Positions 10,401-19,649 of a stretch of 64,000 nt of DNA are shown here, in pieces (within the stretch, counting starts at the first letter, position 1; every line of letters starts with the position of its first letter). Both the position numbers and the translations under genes were made by a program. Source of the stretch: Aptenodytes patagonicus (taxonomy: Eukaryota; Chordata; Aves; Sphenisciformes; Spheniscidae); contig NC_134974.1 in the NCBI RefSeq assembly GCF_965638725.1, positions 310,001 through 374,000 of the forward strand. The letters run 5' to 3'. The notes under the pieces are model-generated. The model worked only from the letters and a program-made list of their open reading frames with translations, was not told the DNA's origin and did not search any database.

Positions 10401-13367
10401 TGAGAAACTGAAACAGCCAGCTAAGCTGATTAATTCTTTTTTTCATAGACAGACTGCTGAAGCATGCCTGTAAAGCCTAGCCAAAACAGGCAAGAAAGTG
10501 AGTAGTAGAATGACAAGCATTTTATCATGTTATGGTGAAAGAAAATATGAGCATTTGTCAATGAATAAAAAAAGTGTACACTCCAAACAGAGGCTGTGAC
10601 CAAAGCAAGCAAAACTGAAGGCCACCCTTCGTATTACTGACTGGAACAGTTGCAGGCTCCACTGTAAACAGAGCAAGTAGTTTCCTATTTTGTCTGTCTG
10701 CATAGATGAGAGTAGCCATAAACTAAAGTTTAGAGACAGGAACAGCTGTTTCAGTTCTCCATGGCATGATGCAATTCTGCTGTCGTCCGAGTTTTCCTCA
10801 GGGGGTCATTTGAAAGCCACAAGGGCTCAGAAGAAAGTGTAATGTCGGATTACCCCACATCCCATGTTAAACACACAATGAACTCCTGAATCAGCATTTC
10901 AGAACTCTTTTTAGGGAAGGAATTATAACCGGTTTGTACTCAGCACTAGATACCTATAGAACAAACTACTGCAATGTAAATATGGAAGATCACTAAACAT
11001 TTACTTCTGTCATCACATTTTAGCACCACCTTCTCTTGTTCCCATAATGTTCTTTTCCTCCTCAAATCCAAATGATCAATTAGGATGTCTTATTTGGCTA
11101 TGTTTAAAGTCCACAGAAGTGACTTAATTTACAGCCTAGAGCAAGGCACCAAGATGCTAATTTAATACATGAATAACTAGAGCAAGCAACTATTGTCACC
11201 TATTCACCTAGAAAATGTCAGCCCCAGGTCATTTCTACCCTGGAATCATAGTCCCTCTCATTTTCTTTGAACATCCCACATTCCCTCCTCCTCAAATCTC
11301 AAGTGAACGTCCTGGGGCTGTGAGCTTTGCTCACTTAAAAGAAAAGGCAAGCTTACTGCTCTGTGGACATCCTTTCTATGGAGTACCATACAAATCCTTG
11401 TCCCTGACCTGTGTAACAGTGAAAGAAAATTAAGCAGGCATTAACTTCTTGCTCTGACCGTGTTCAGTTTTTATGTGTCTAGACTCAGCTCAAGACTTTA
11501 GTTGAATGACACTGAGTCAAACCAATATTAGCAATACCACTTTTTTAAAAGCACAATCTCAGAAGATCAAGCAGGAGTTGGATTCTCTATGGTACAAAAG
11601 CCAGTTCCTAATAAGTTCTATGAAGGGAGTAGAAGACAGCACACTAAGACAGGATGCAAGTGTGAGAGGGATATGTCTTGAAGTCCAGTCCTCTGTTTTT
11701 GCAGCCAAGTACGTATAATTTCTCTTTTTCCATCAACAAAACATATCTCATCTTTAAATTACTACATTTTTCTCCTGGAAGGATACTGTTCTAGAACATC
11801 ACTTCTTTGAGCCTTAGCATGATATGTCCTCCTCAGAATCACCATCTAGCCTTGTAGTGCTTTGGAACTTTTCCTTTGTGGACTGTAGCTTGCACTGGGC
11901 TGTAGAAGCAGCTTCTAAGTACGTGGCGACGTGAACTCCTTCCTAACTTTTTGAAGTGCTACAAAATCAAGACAAGCTCCTAGAGTAGTAAATACAACAC
12001 TACTCACAGTTATCCTGAATTTGAGAGATACAGACTTGCATTTTATGAATTACTGCATTTCTGTTTACAGAATTCATGCACAAGTGCATCTGCATTTTTA
12101 ACAGGCTACAAGAATACCTTTGAGTGAGCTAGAATACCACTGCTAATGCATTATATATTCTGACTTTATAGTAGCAACATGCCACTTGGTCCCTCCTCCT
12201 GAACAGAAGACAGTGGCTTATCACTGATCCCCTTGGCTTCACGCAGAATGCCAGAAACATATACGTATACCTTTCTGGCTCATTGTAGAGCTCTGCGTAG
12301 TAAATCCTAACATGTACGTAAGGTTCTCATGTTTTCACATCATCTTTTAACGCAGTTTGTGCTCGTAGCGTAGAGTGGATTTTATAGTAAGTTTCCATCT
12401 GCCAAAGGACAGAGTAATCTAACTCGGATCCCTGAAATGGCAGCAAACTATCACGTGGTACATGGAGATTAATCACAAAGTCATGTGCCATAAGGTGGAG
12501 CTGTTCCTACATGATTCCACATATCTTAGTCTCTAGAAAAGACTGTTTATTTCATAAAGGCTGCCATCATAAGTACAGTACTGTACAACCAGAATCTCGT
12601 CTCTGGAAACAAGTAGTTATACAGCCATCCTCTTTAATGGCTGCATATCACTATGTACTAGCGAAAAAGCATTTAAAAGACAACAGCAAACAAAACAACT
12701 GAAATTCTTTACCATTAGGAAGTCATTCCAGATATGCAACACTAATTCATTACGCTGTTTATAATACAAGGAAGCTTTACCGATAGCATAGTGCTGCTGT
12801 GTTGTTGTGGCAGAGCTAATATTACTACACCCACCTGAAGCACTGAGCCATCTTTGGCGAAATTATCTTCCCACCAGCAACACAGGCTTTGTGAAAGGCT
12901 GGTGGTTCTGTTCTGTGTAAAGGGCTTCTCCCTTTGTACTTTCCAGCAGTGCAGAGCAAGTAGATTCTCTGTTTTCTGAGAAACACTTGCACTGAAGATG
13001 TACAATTTCATCATTCTGGACATTTCAGAATGCTAAACTTTAGTCTTCTAGCAAATGTCTTATTTAAGCCAACTATCCAGGCTTGCTTGCATGTTCTCTC
13101 TCCCCAGCCAATGGAGAGAAATGTAGGAGGAGTAACACGCACAAGCGGTCTGGTCTCTCTTTCCTTTGCCCATAATGGGAGTTTACACAACTGGCTTATA
13201 GGAGACACTAAGTTTTTAGATGACGAATGTAAGAAGAATCTCACTTTTTACAGTTGTAAACTGTCATTCCAGATCACAGGACAGCTGAAATATTGGAAAC
13301 AGCATCATGCTATTACAGGACTTACCTTTAGAGGATGGTAGACAAGTCCTTTCAGACTTCTCAGCAT
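1410..13367 (-). CDS. DAP3: DAP3 / mitochondrial small-subunit ribosomal protein mS29, complete coding region in 12 exons
   Basis: DAP3 is a GTP-binding protein of the mitochondrial ribosome small subunit, also described as a death-associated protein. Twelve exons join in phase to 1194 bases: 397 codons plus stop, against about 398 in human. Visible landmarks: a short N-terminal targeting-like segment ([14 protein letters not shown]); EGRHYSIP and FPHGLP; the P-loop GEKGTGKT (about residue 128); [19 protein letters not shown]; the Walker-B-like LLVAVDG followed by [26 protein letters not shown]; and the C-terminal [12 protein letters not shown]. All introns have GT donors and AG acceptors. 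The gene shares a divergent promoter with ASH1L and its 3' end nearly touches MSTO1. Last exons are GC-rich and upstream exons AT-richer. Identity is not in doubt. Confidence 0.98.
1641..1758 (-). CDS. DAP3: DAP3 coding exon 11
   Basis: Starts [20 protein letters not shown] and ends WLQHEK plus one base. Acceptor TTCCCAG, donor GTCAGC. Confidence 0.96.
2040..2129 (-). CDS. DAP3: DAP3 coding exon 10
   Basis: Thirty codons starting [18 protein letters not shown] and ending YLPQELLGK. Acceptor CCTTTAG, donor GTGGGT. Confidence 0.96.
2870..2929 (-). CDS. DAP3: DAP3 coding exon 9
   Basis: Twenty codons, [20 protein letters not shown], with acceptor TTCACCAG and donor GTGAGT. It matches human [20 protein letters not shown] at the same exon boundaries. 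Confidence 0.96.
3336..3494 (-). CDS. DAP3: DAP3 coding exon 8, Walker-B-like region
   Basis: Acceptor CTTAAAG before 3494 (a second AG five bases inside gives the wrong phase). 53 codons from [18 protein letters not shown] to [20 protein letters not shown] and DKSP, then donor GTAAGA. Confidence 0.96.
3893..3973 (-). CDS. DAP3: DAP3 coding exon 7
   Basis: Acceptor TACTGCAG, donor GTAAGG, 27 codons: [18 protein letters not shown] then RPLGEVVEQ. Phase 0 at both ends. Confidence 0.96.
4367..4497 (-). CDS. DAP3: DAP3 coding exon 6
   Basis: Acceptor TTACAG, donor GTTTGT (weak), encoding [19 protein letters not shown], then [20 protein letters not shown]. It matches the human segment closely and is easy to miss because its open frame is short. 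Confidence 0.95.
4944..5036 (-). CDS. DAP3: DAP3 coding exon 5, P-loop
   Basis: It carries the nucleotide-binding P-loop GEKGTGKT, then [20 protein letters not shown]. The acceptor is TTGGAG, the only AG that gives Y-GEKGTGKT in phase; it lacks a strong pyrimidine tract. Donor GTAAGA after 4944. Confidence 0.94.
5507..5615 (-). CDS. DAP3: DAP3 coding exon 4
   Basis: Acceptor TTTCTCAG, donor GTATCT, 36 codons plus one base: [19 protein letters not shown], then HPAVRYVI. It is followed about 75 bases upstream by a CR1 relic in the same strand sense. Confidence 0.96.
5690..5918 (-). mobile_element. CR1 LINE fragment (reverse transcriptase region)
   Basis: On the minus strand the open frame reads like the middle of CR1 ORF2: [13 protein letters not shown], then [29 protein letters not shown]. 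It is short, with neither the 5' part nor the 3' UTR, and lies in DAP3 intron 4. Edges are approximate. It is a dead fragment. Confidence 0.85.
6401..6502 (-). CDS. DAP3: DAP3 coding exon 3
   Basis: Acceptor CTTCCCAG, donor GTACTT, 34 codons: [20 protein letters not shown] then GLPYRFQQQ. Phase 0 at both ends. Confidence 0.96.
6503..9697 (-). other. DAP3 intron 3
   Basis: No gene or exon recognised. At 9240-9259 there is a short GCTGT repeat. The stretch near 6950-7270 has the feel of an old, decayed LINE, but I cannot name it. Confidence 0.5.
9698..9820 (-). CDS. DAP3: DAP3 coding exon 2
   Basis: Acceptor TTCCTTAG, donor GTGAGT, 41 codons starting LDRGYALH and ending [11 protein letters not shown], equal in place to human LDPGRFLH...RAISRTNENDP. 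It encodes the poorly conserved mitochondrial N-terminal region. Confidence 0.94.
9821..13325 (-). other. DAP3 intron 2
   Basis: AT-rich sequence without recognised exons or named repeats. The open frames inside (for example 13030-13341, plus strand) show no family resemblance. Confidence 0.5.
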
Positions 13368-13372
13368 TTTTT
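13326..13372 (-). CDS. DAP3: DAP3 first coding exon
   Basis: Acceptor CTCTGCAG before 13372, five untranslated A bases, ATG at 13367-13365, 14 codons ([14 protein letters not shown]), then a GTAAG donor at 13325. Phase 0 with the next exon. This is the only start that gives the family length and exon phase. Confidence 0.9.
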
Positions 13373-14034
13373 CTGCAGAGACAGAAGTGGATTTTTTAGG
13401 TTTTTTATTATGTTTAATATATCTTACGCTGGGAGAGAATCGTCCCTGCCCAAAAGAGCTTAAAGTCTAGGCACACAAATAATTCAGAAAAACTGTCAGA
13501 ATGCTCTGCAGCAATACAGTTGACTACTGGTAAGCAGCATCATTTGCCTAATAAAAAAATATTCCATTAATTATGTTGCCTTTTTTCAGAGAGACATACA
13601 CAAAACCCCTTACTTTATAAGTAAAGATATTTCAGTCATCTAGTGAGGAGGACAGATTCTTTTATTGGGGAAGGGCATCTATTTTGACTGCAGCTGTTAA
13701 AAGATGTAAGAGCAAGGGCTACATAGCGATTATTTTGAAGAAACTGAAGGTGCTTCTGTGTTTCCAGCTTCCTCCTAATCATATATTAGTATCTACTGCT
13801 CAGCCATTTTTTATTGCAACAGCAGAAAGAACCCAAAAGAAAACACTTGAGCAATTGTGATGCAAAAATAGAGGCAAAAAGGTAAGTAAATTAGTTAAAT
13901 GTCATCTCTGCCAGCATTCAAGGCCTTCTTCATACCACTTTCTTAGAAGAAAATAATGACAATACCTAAAAAAGATGTTTTACGAATTCTTGATTGTGAT
14001 AAGTTACACAATGCATTCAAAGCGAGATAATTAC

Positions 14035-14083
14035 CTTCTAATTCCTTAGGAGGAATAGCTGTCTTGGTGGAATCGGTGGTTAA
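14035..14083 (-). other. Possible alternative DAP3 5'UTR exon
   Basis: A 49-base segment with acceptor CACTGCAG and donor GTAATT lies between the leader exon and the first coding exon. Splice-site pattern only; it may be fortuitous. Confidence 0.22.
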
Positions 14084-15460
14084 CTGCAGTGTTAATGCTA
14101 AGCAAGACAAAGATGATTTAACTGCATAGAATGGCGTTTACAACTGTTACTGCATAGAATGAGAAAATAACTCCACACTGAAGGACGTTAATTTTGTAAA
14201 GATGCTTCACATTCTTTCATCTAACAATCAATGCACAATACGTATTTGAAAAACAAGCTCCAGTTTTGCTACTTCAAGAATAAGTGAAGATATCAGCCTC
14301 TGGAGGCTGTTTTAGTCATTTTACTTTGCCATGCTAGCATGTACAGCAGAAGAGGAAGGAGAAATCCAGTTCCGCATGAGAATGTATCCCATTTGTTTCA
14401 AGAACAGGTTTAACAGTAAAGAAAGTAGGGATGGGAAAGCTGTTTTCTCAAACATAGCTAGTAAAATTAAGGAGTCACAAGAACCTGAAAGTTTCTGTTT
14501 ATTTTGGGCACCCCCAACATTGTGATGGAATTCTTGAATAACTACCTTAACACAAGTTGTAAGGGCTTTTCTCTAGGGTTTGTCTGTCCGTGGGAGAGGA
14601 GCTTTAGCAGAAGAGTAGATTAAAACTGCGGCCACTTCACTGATTTGTACCTGGATCAAGTTAAAGAACTGTCCAACTCAGCATACTGTTCCATTATAGA
14701 AAAAATACCTGTCTGCTTGTGGTCTTTAGGAAAGGATTTATAGATCAGAATATAATTTGCTAGTAAAAATTATGCAAAGAACCCCAAAAGTTTTATTTGC
14801 AGACGTTGCCGAAACCAGGACACTAACCTATCACCTCTCCAGACTAAATTAAAAACAAATTTCTGGTTGCTTGCTGCCTGTATGTTTACTGCTGGCTTCA
14901 GGAACCTGAAGCCAAGCACCAGAAACACAGGAGTAGGAGATGGAAACAACTCTGAGCTAACCAGTGTTACCGTCTTCGGACGACCGATGTCTGCATGCCC
15001 ACCGCTGTTTCAGGGACCTACTCCCCCGTGCCTTCCCCCCACTTTTCCCTCCCATGTGCTCTCCACCGTACTCCATTATCCTCTCTTTTTCTGAACATCC
15101 ATAGGGCTGAGATAATAAGGACACATAAAATACATCATTCAACCTGATCTAGAAACGGTGGCCATTCGAGAAAACCGGGAAAGCTGAAGTTCTGTTCGTA
15201 AAACCTGCGAAGGGGAGCTAAAGGCAGCCAGCCTCTCTTCCCTTCCCGCCTCCCGGCAGGCCAGAGGCTGCTTCCCTTGTCCCCGGCCGCTGCTCTGCCC
15301 CCTTCCTCCCGCAGCCTGGCTGCTGGATCGCGCCCCGGTTACCGCCCCCAGAGTCCCGACACGCTGCCGCACCGCGCGGGCCCGACCTCCACACGGCTTG
15401 CTGCCCGAGCGGCCGCCGCAGAAGCAGAGCCGCCGCCAAGCAAGCGGCCGACCCGCGGGC

Positions 15461-15531
15461 CCCGGGGCCGGCGCCGGGCGATGCCCCCCGGGGCCGGCGC
15501 CGGGCGATCCCCCCCGGGCCGGCGCCGGGCG
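15461..15531. repeat. GC minisatellite, about 26-base unit, 3 copies
   Basis: CCGGCGCCGGGCG recurs at the ends of three consecutive units ending at 15480, 15506 and 15531, joined by ATGCCCCCC or ATCCCCCCC spacers. It lies directly downstream of the DAP3 leader donor. Confidence 0.8.
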
Positions 15532-15544
15532 CCCCGGCACTCAC

Positions 15545-15640
15545 CGCTGGCGGCGGGCCCGCCCCGCTGACAGGATCCGCCGCGCGAGAGGCCGAGGATG
15601 ACGCGAGGCCGCTACGGGTCCCGCGCAGGGACAGGCGGCG
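15545..15640 (-). other. DAP3: DAP3 non-coding exon 1 (5' end approximate)
   Basis: A consensus donor GTGAGT lies just below 15545 on the minus strand, in the CpG island and upstream of an exon whose ATG sits only five bases after its acceptor. A leader exon must therefore exist. The transcription start near 15600-15700 is inferred. Confidence 0.6.
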
Positions 15641-15790
15641 CGGGGCGGGATAGCGCGGGTCCCGCCCACCGCCGGGCTAACGGCACCCTCTGTCGGCGGG
15701 GGCGGGGCTAGCCCGGAGGGGTGTGGCCGGGCGGGGGCGTGGCCGGGCGCGGGGCAGGCGGGGCGCCGGGCGCTCGCTCGCGGTGGAGCA
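15546..15790. promoter_or_regulatory. Divergent CpG-island promoter of DAP3 and ASH1L
   Basis: The two transcription units are head to head with about 235 bases between their leader exons. The interval holds a GC box (GGGGGCGGGGC, 15698-15708), an EGR/KLF-like GCGGGGGCG (15731-15739), more GTGGCCGGGCG blocks and no TATA box. The island extends from about 15230 to 16650. Promoter function is inferred. Confidence 0.8.
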
Positions 15791-15793
15791 GGA

Positions 15794-15809
15794 GCCGCCG
15801 CCATTTTGG
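15794..15809 (+). promoter_or_regulatory. YY1-like element GCCGCCATTTTG
   Basis: The motif matches the YY1 consensus in the orientation often seen just downstream of transcription starts of CpG-island genes. It sets a likely ASH1L start around 15780-15800. Confidence 0.55.
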
Positions 15810-15898
15810 TTTCGCTGCCTCGGCTCGGAGCAGGGCCGAAGCGGCGGCCGGTCGGTCCGGGTCCCGCCCTGGCCCCGTCCGCACGGGCGGCCGGGAAG

Positions 15899-15946
15899 AT
15901 GCGGCGCGGAGGAGCCCGTCCTCGGCCCCGGCCGTGTTGTCGCTGA
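15899..15946 (+). promoter_or_regulatory. Upstream ORF 1 in ASH1L leader
   Basis: ATG at 15899, 15 codons, TGA at 15944-15946, wholly inside exon 1, start context GAAGATGC. It would be met first by scanning ribosomes if the leader begins upstream of it. Confidence 0.5.
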
Positions 15947-16099
15947 CACGGTGAGGAGCGGGCGGGCGGGCGAGCGAGCGAGCGGGCGGCGGGCGGGGAC
16001 TGGGACCGCCTCAGGCCCGGAGCCCGGGGGGAGGGGAGCCTGGCCGGGGAGCCGCCGCGGGGGCCGCCCCGCCCCGCACCGGCGCCGAGGCGCGCGCTG

Positions 16100-16560
16100 C
16101 CCCGCATCCCCGCCGCGCCGCCCCGGGCCCCGCTCGCGAGCGCGGGGCATCCCCGGCGGCGGGGCTTGCCGGGGCGGCGGCGGGGGATCCCCGGCGGCGG
16201 CGGGGTCCGCGGCGGTGGGCGTGCGCGGGGGCCCCGGGCAGGGCCCGCGTCCGAAGTGGAGCGGGGGACCCCGGCAGGGCCCTCGCGTGAAGCGGGGCGG
16301 GGGATCCCTGACAGCCGGGCCCGCGCCGGGAGGGGGCGGGGGATCCCTGACAGCCGGGCCCGCGCCGGGGAGGGAGGCGGGGTATCCCCGCCGGCGGGGC
16401 CCGGGGCGGCGCGGGGGGTCCCGGTGACAGCAGCGGTGCCCGCACGGAGGCCGCGTGCCGGCGGGACGCCCGAAGCCGGGCCTGTGCCCTGCGGGGGCGG
16501 AGAGAGCCTGACAGCCGCGCTCATGCGTTGTGTCGGGCCCCGCGGGAGCGGGGGGGCGGG
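16100..16560. repeat. Degenerate GC-rich minisatellite in ASH1L intron 1
   Basis: Units built around GGGGATCCC and TGACAGCCGGGCCCGCGCC repeat every about 39 bases. The two best copies have GATCCCTG at 16303 and 16342, with decayed copies on both sides (16186, 16268, 16385, 16424 regions). It explains the long open frames on both strands here. Confidence 0.7.
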
Positions 16561-16860
16561 ATATCACCTGACAGCTGGCCCGCTGCCGCGCTGGAGGGGC
16601 AGGGGGGGCGCGGGGCACCCCTGGCTGCGGCCCCGGGGGAGTCCCGCGTCGGGCAGGTGCCCGTGTCGGGTTTCAGGAAGTTTCCTGGTGGTGATTCCTG
16701 GCGATGAGGTCTGTGCGCAAGTCTCCGCATCCCCGAAACTTTGATTTTTCTGTGGGGCAGAGGTGGTGGGAAGAGCGTGGTCCTTCCCTTAGGTGGAAGG
16801 CGGTGGTGCAGGGGGAGCTGGGGTTGCTGAGGTGATGGAGGCGGGGGTCTCTCTGGCAGA

Positions 16861-16885
16861 TTTTTTTTTTTTTTTTTTTTTTTTT
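16861..16885. repeat. T25 homopolymer
   Basis: Uninterrupted T run at the 3' edge of the CpG island, in ASH1L intron 1. No retrocopy body is attached that I can recognise. Confidence 0.85.
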
Positions 16886-19108
16886 GCTTGTTGGGATATT
16901 GGCTAGTTTAGGTCAGTGGCTTGTAGACTTTTCTGCTTGCAATCCTCCCCAGAATCATACTTCTGAAATTTTACTTTTATTGGATTTTTAATCCCATTTT
17001 AGTTTTATGATTTGGGATTTGATGGTTGAGCCTAATGTATCTTGGCCTTGCCCATCTCTCAGATCAGAAGCCAAAACGTGTTGCTGTCCTTTTCTTTCTA
17101 TTAGATAGTCTTCTGACATTCTAACTTCCGTCTTTCACCCTTGGTTTGTGGTTCCTTCACCCTGTTAATTACCTAGCAGAGAACTAGAAACTACTTGGAA
17201 TGTGGGTTTCCATCAGATGGCCTCAGGACACGCATTCGCTCTCCTAGTAGTTGTGTGTTGTCAGGAGCCAGTAAGGGAAACTTGAGATAGTGCGTTCTTA
17301 CACTGGTTTTCCAGTCTTGTTAGGAGAGTTTTAGGGAGCAGGAACTGCAGGATGGATATGTGGTAAAAATCTGTGACTTACGTTCATACATTTAAATATA
17401 CATAGTTGTCATTTTCAAGAGCAGTGTACCTTCTTTGCATCTTTCATTGTTTATTTTGATTGTCTTCCTTGCATTAGTGTAGATGGCACCTGCAAAGGCA
17501 ATGTTTTCCAAGAATGTGGGAGTTTGTAGGTTTTTTTGGGTGAATCCTGAAAGACTTGTGTTTCATGTGGTCATCCTTGAGGACCTTGAGACAATCCCTG
17601 GTGCTTCTGCCTCTGCATGAATGGGGAAGCTCTAGCAGCTGGTTGAACATATGGGTAGAGATGGGCTCTGAAATCATCATCTGTCTGCCTACTTGAGTTC
17701 TTAAGAAGCATTCTTACTCGAAAATGAAAGCTTCAGTAGCCTTTCTAAACTGTATAAGAGTATAAAACATTTTTTTTTTTATTTTGAGGGGGTCTAAGTA
17801 CATCTTGGTTTTAAAGACAAAATAATCGCAACTTCTTTTTGGACTTCAGTTATATTTGATTGCTACAGGCAGTCAACAGTCATCTAAAAAGCACTTAATG
17901 TTTGAGTGATAATGAACAGTAAAATAATCTGAGTCATAATTTACAAAAAGAAGCAGCTTGTTTTCAGTTGTTTTCAGACGTTTAAACTGTCCTTGAGGAT
18001 AAAAAAAACAGTTTAAAAACTTGGTGCAAGAGACAGGCTTATTGATACAAATTATAATGCTGTTGTCACAAGAGAAAAATGGAAATAGCACATATAGTTA
18101 CTGAATCACAGTTATTTTTAAATAGGTATTGTTGTCAAATGGATTGTTGACTTTTTTTAAAAAAAATTTTAACTTGTGCTGCCATTGGCAGGAGGTCGAC
18201 TTTTGCCATTGTGGACACATTTCTTCCACTCCAGTGAGGTCATGTGTTTCATCTCACAGCTTTCAAAAAGAAAAAAAAAATCTGATATGCAGATCTAACG
18301 TGATTATTCTGTGAAAGCAAAATCTGTATTTGTTCCTAATTTTCTATATCACGGCATTACCTGTTGCACAGCGTGGCTCACATGGTGTGTGTGGCCGTCC
18401 TAGTACTGCGGTATTTTTGGCATAACCAAAGGCATTGTCTGCACGTTATGTCAGGAGTTAAAGGTGAAATACTGGTTTACTATGTCCCTTACATTATCTT
18501 TTACAAGTTGGGTATAAATAACAAAGTTTTTTTGTTCAGAAAAATCCATTGAAAGGCATTAGACGTAGAGACGTACCTCTCGGGAAGTTCCTGAATCACA
18601 AATTTAGAGGCTGGGAGAATATTTTAGTGGAATTACCACAGCATATGTTGGGGTTTTTTATGCTTTTCCCTAGGCGATCAGTATTGGCTAATGTCGGGAC
18701 TAACAGCATAAGGCTAAATGAACCTTTGGTCTGATCAAATACAGGTTTTGTTATGCAGTGTTTAGCAATTTCATATTAATTTGCATATGAATAGTGAAAC
18801 AACAAAATTTATCAGACAAGTCAAAATTCAGTCTCGTGTTTCCAAACTTTTCAGTTAAGGTATGATATCAGAAGAAGTAAGGTTAAGATATCAGAAGAAA
18901 CATTATATCTGCTTACAAAGTTTCTTCCCACTGGAGCATACTTGCAATGTGTCATCACGTCTGCCCTCTGCGTTTCTTCCTACAAAATAAGTGTCCTGCT
19001 ACCATTTGCTCTCCCAACATGTGGCCCGTACTGTCTTTGCCCATGAATACTTCTGTAGAATATTCTTCTTGACGAGACAGGTACTCTGTTATTTTATGTC
19101 TGTCAAAA

Positions 19109-19649
19109 TGTCGTGGTTTAACCTCAGCCCGCAACCGAGCACCACACAGCCGCTCACTCACTCTTCCCCCCACAGTGGGATGGGGGAGAGAATAGGAAGA
19201 ATAAAAGTGAGAAAACTAGTGGGTTGAGATAAGAACAGTTTAATAATTGAAATATTATAATAATAATAGAATATGCAAAGCAAGTGATGCACAGTGCAAT
19301 TGCTCACCACCCGCCGACTGATGCCCAGCCACTCCCCGAGCAGCAGCCCCCCCCGGCCAGCTTTCCCCAGTTTCTGTACTGAGCATGATGTCCCGTGGTA
19401 TGGAATGTCCCTTTGGCCAGTTGGGGTCAGCTGTCCTGGCTGTGCCCCCTCCCAGCTTCTTGTGCCCCTCCAGCCTTCTCAGTCGGTAGAGCATGGGAAG
19501 CTGAAAAGTCCTTGACTAGTGTAAGCACTGCTCAGCAACAACTAAAACATGGGTGTGTTATCAACATTGTTCTCATCCTAAATCCAAAACACAGCACTGT
19601 ACCAGCTACTGGGAAGGAAATTAACTCTATCCCAGCTGAAACGAGGACA
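19109..19649. mobile_element. Solo LTR of an avian ERV, copy A
   Basis: Starts TGTCGTGGTTTAACC and ends GAGGACA, with the five-base target duplication CAAAA on each side (19104-19108 and 19650-19654). The same family as 53621-54219: shared CACACAGC, GGGATGGGGGAGAGAAT, AGTGAGAAAA, GGGTTGAGATAA, and TTTGGCCAGTTGGGGTCAGC blocks. Five-base duplications suit ERVL-type elements. No internal viral genes remain. Confidence 0.9.

Larger units (their letters stand above)
13373..15544 (-). other. DAP3 intron 1
   Basis: AT-rich on the left, passing into the CpG island from about 15230. It holds the possible extra leader exon at 14035-14083 and the GC minisatellite at 15461-15531. Confidence 0.5.
15780..15950 (+). 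other. ASH1L: ASH1L non-coding exon 1 (5' end approximate)
   Basis: The GC-rich leader ends in CTGACACG followed by the donor GTGAGG at 15951. There is no ASH1L protein start here; the known ATG is in exon 2. A short upstream ORF lies inside. Confidence 0.7.

Noticed and set aside
15541-16618. Minus-strand open frames of 313 and 327 codons in the ASH1L 5' CpG island
   Set aside because: Proline/arginine-rich, driven by GC content and the minisatellite; no start, splice or family evidence.
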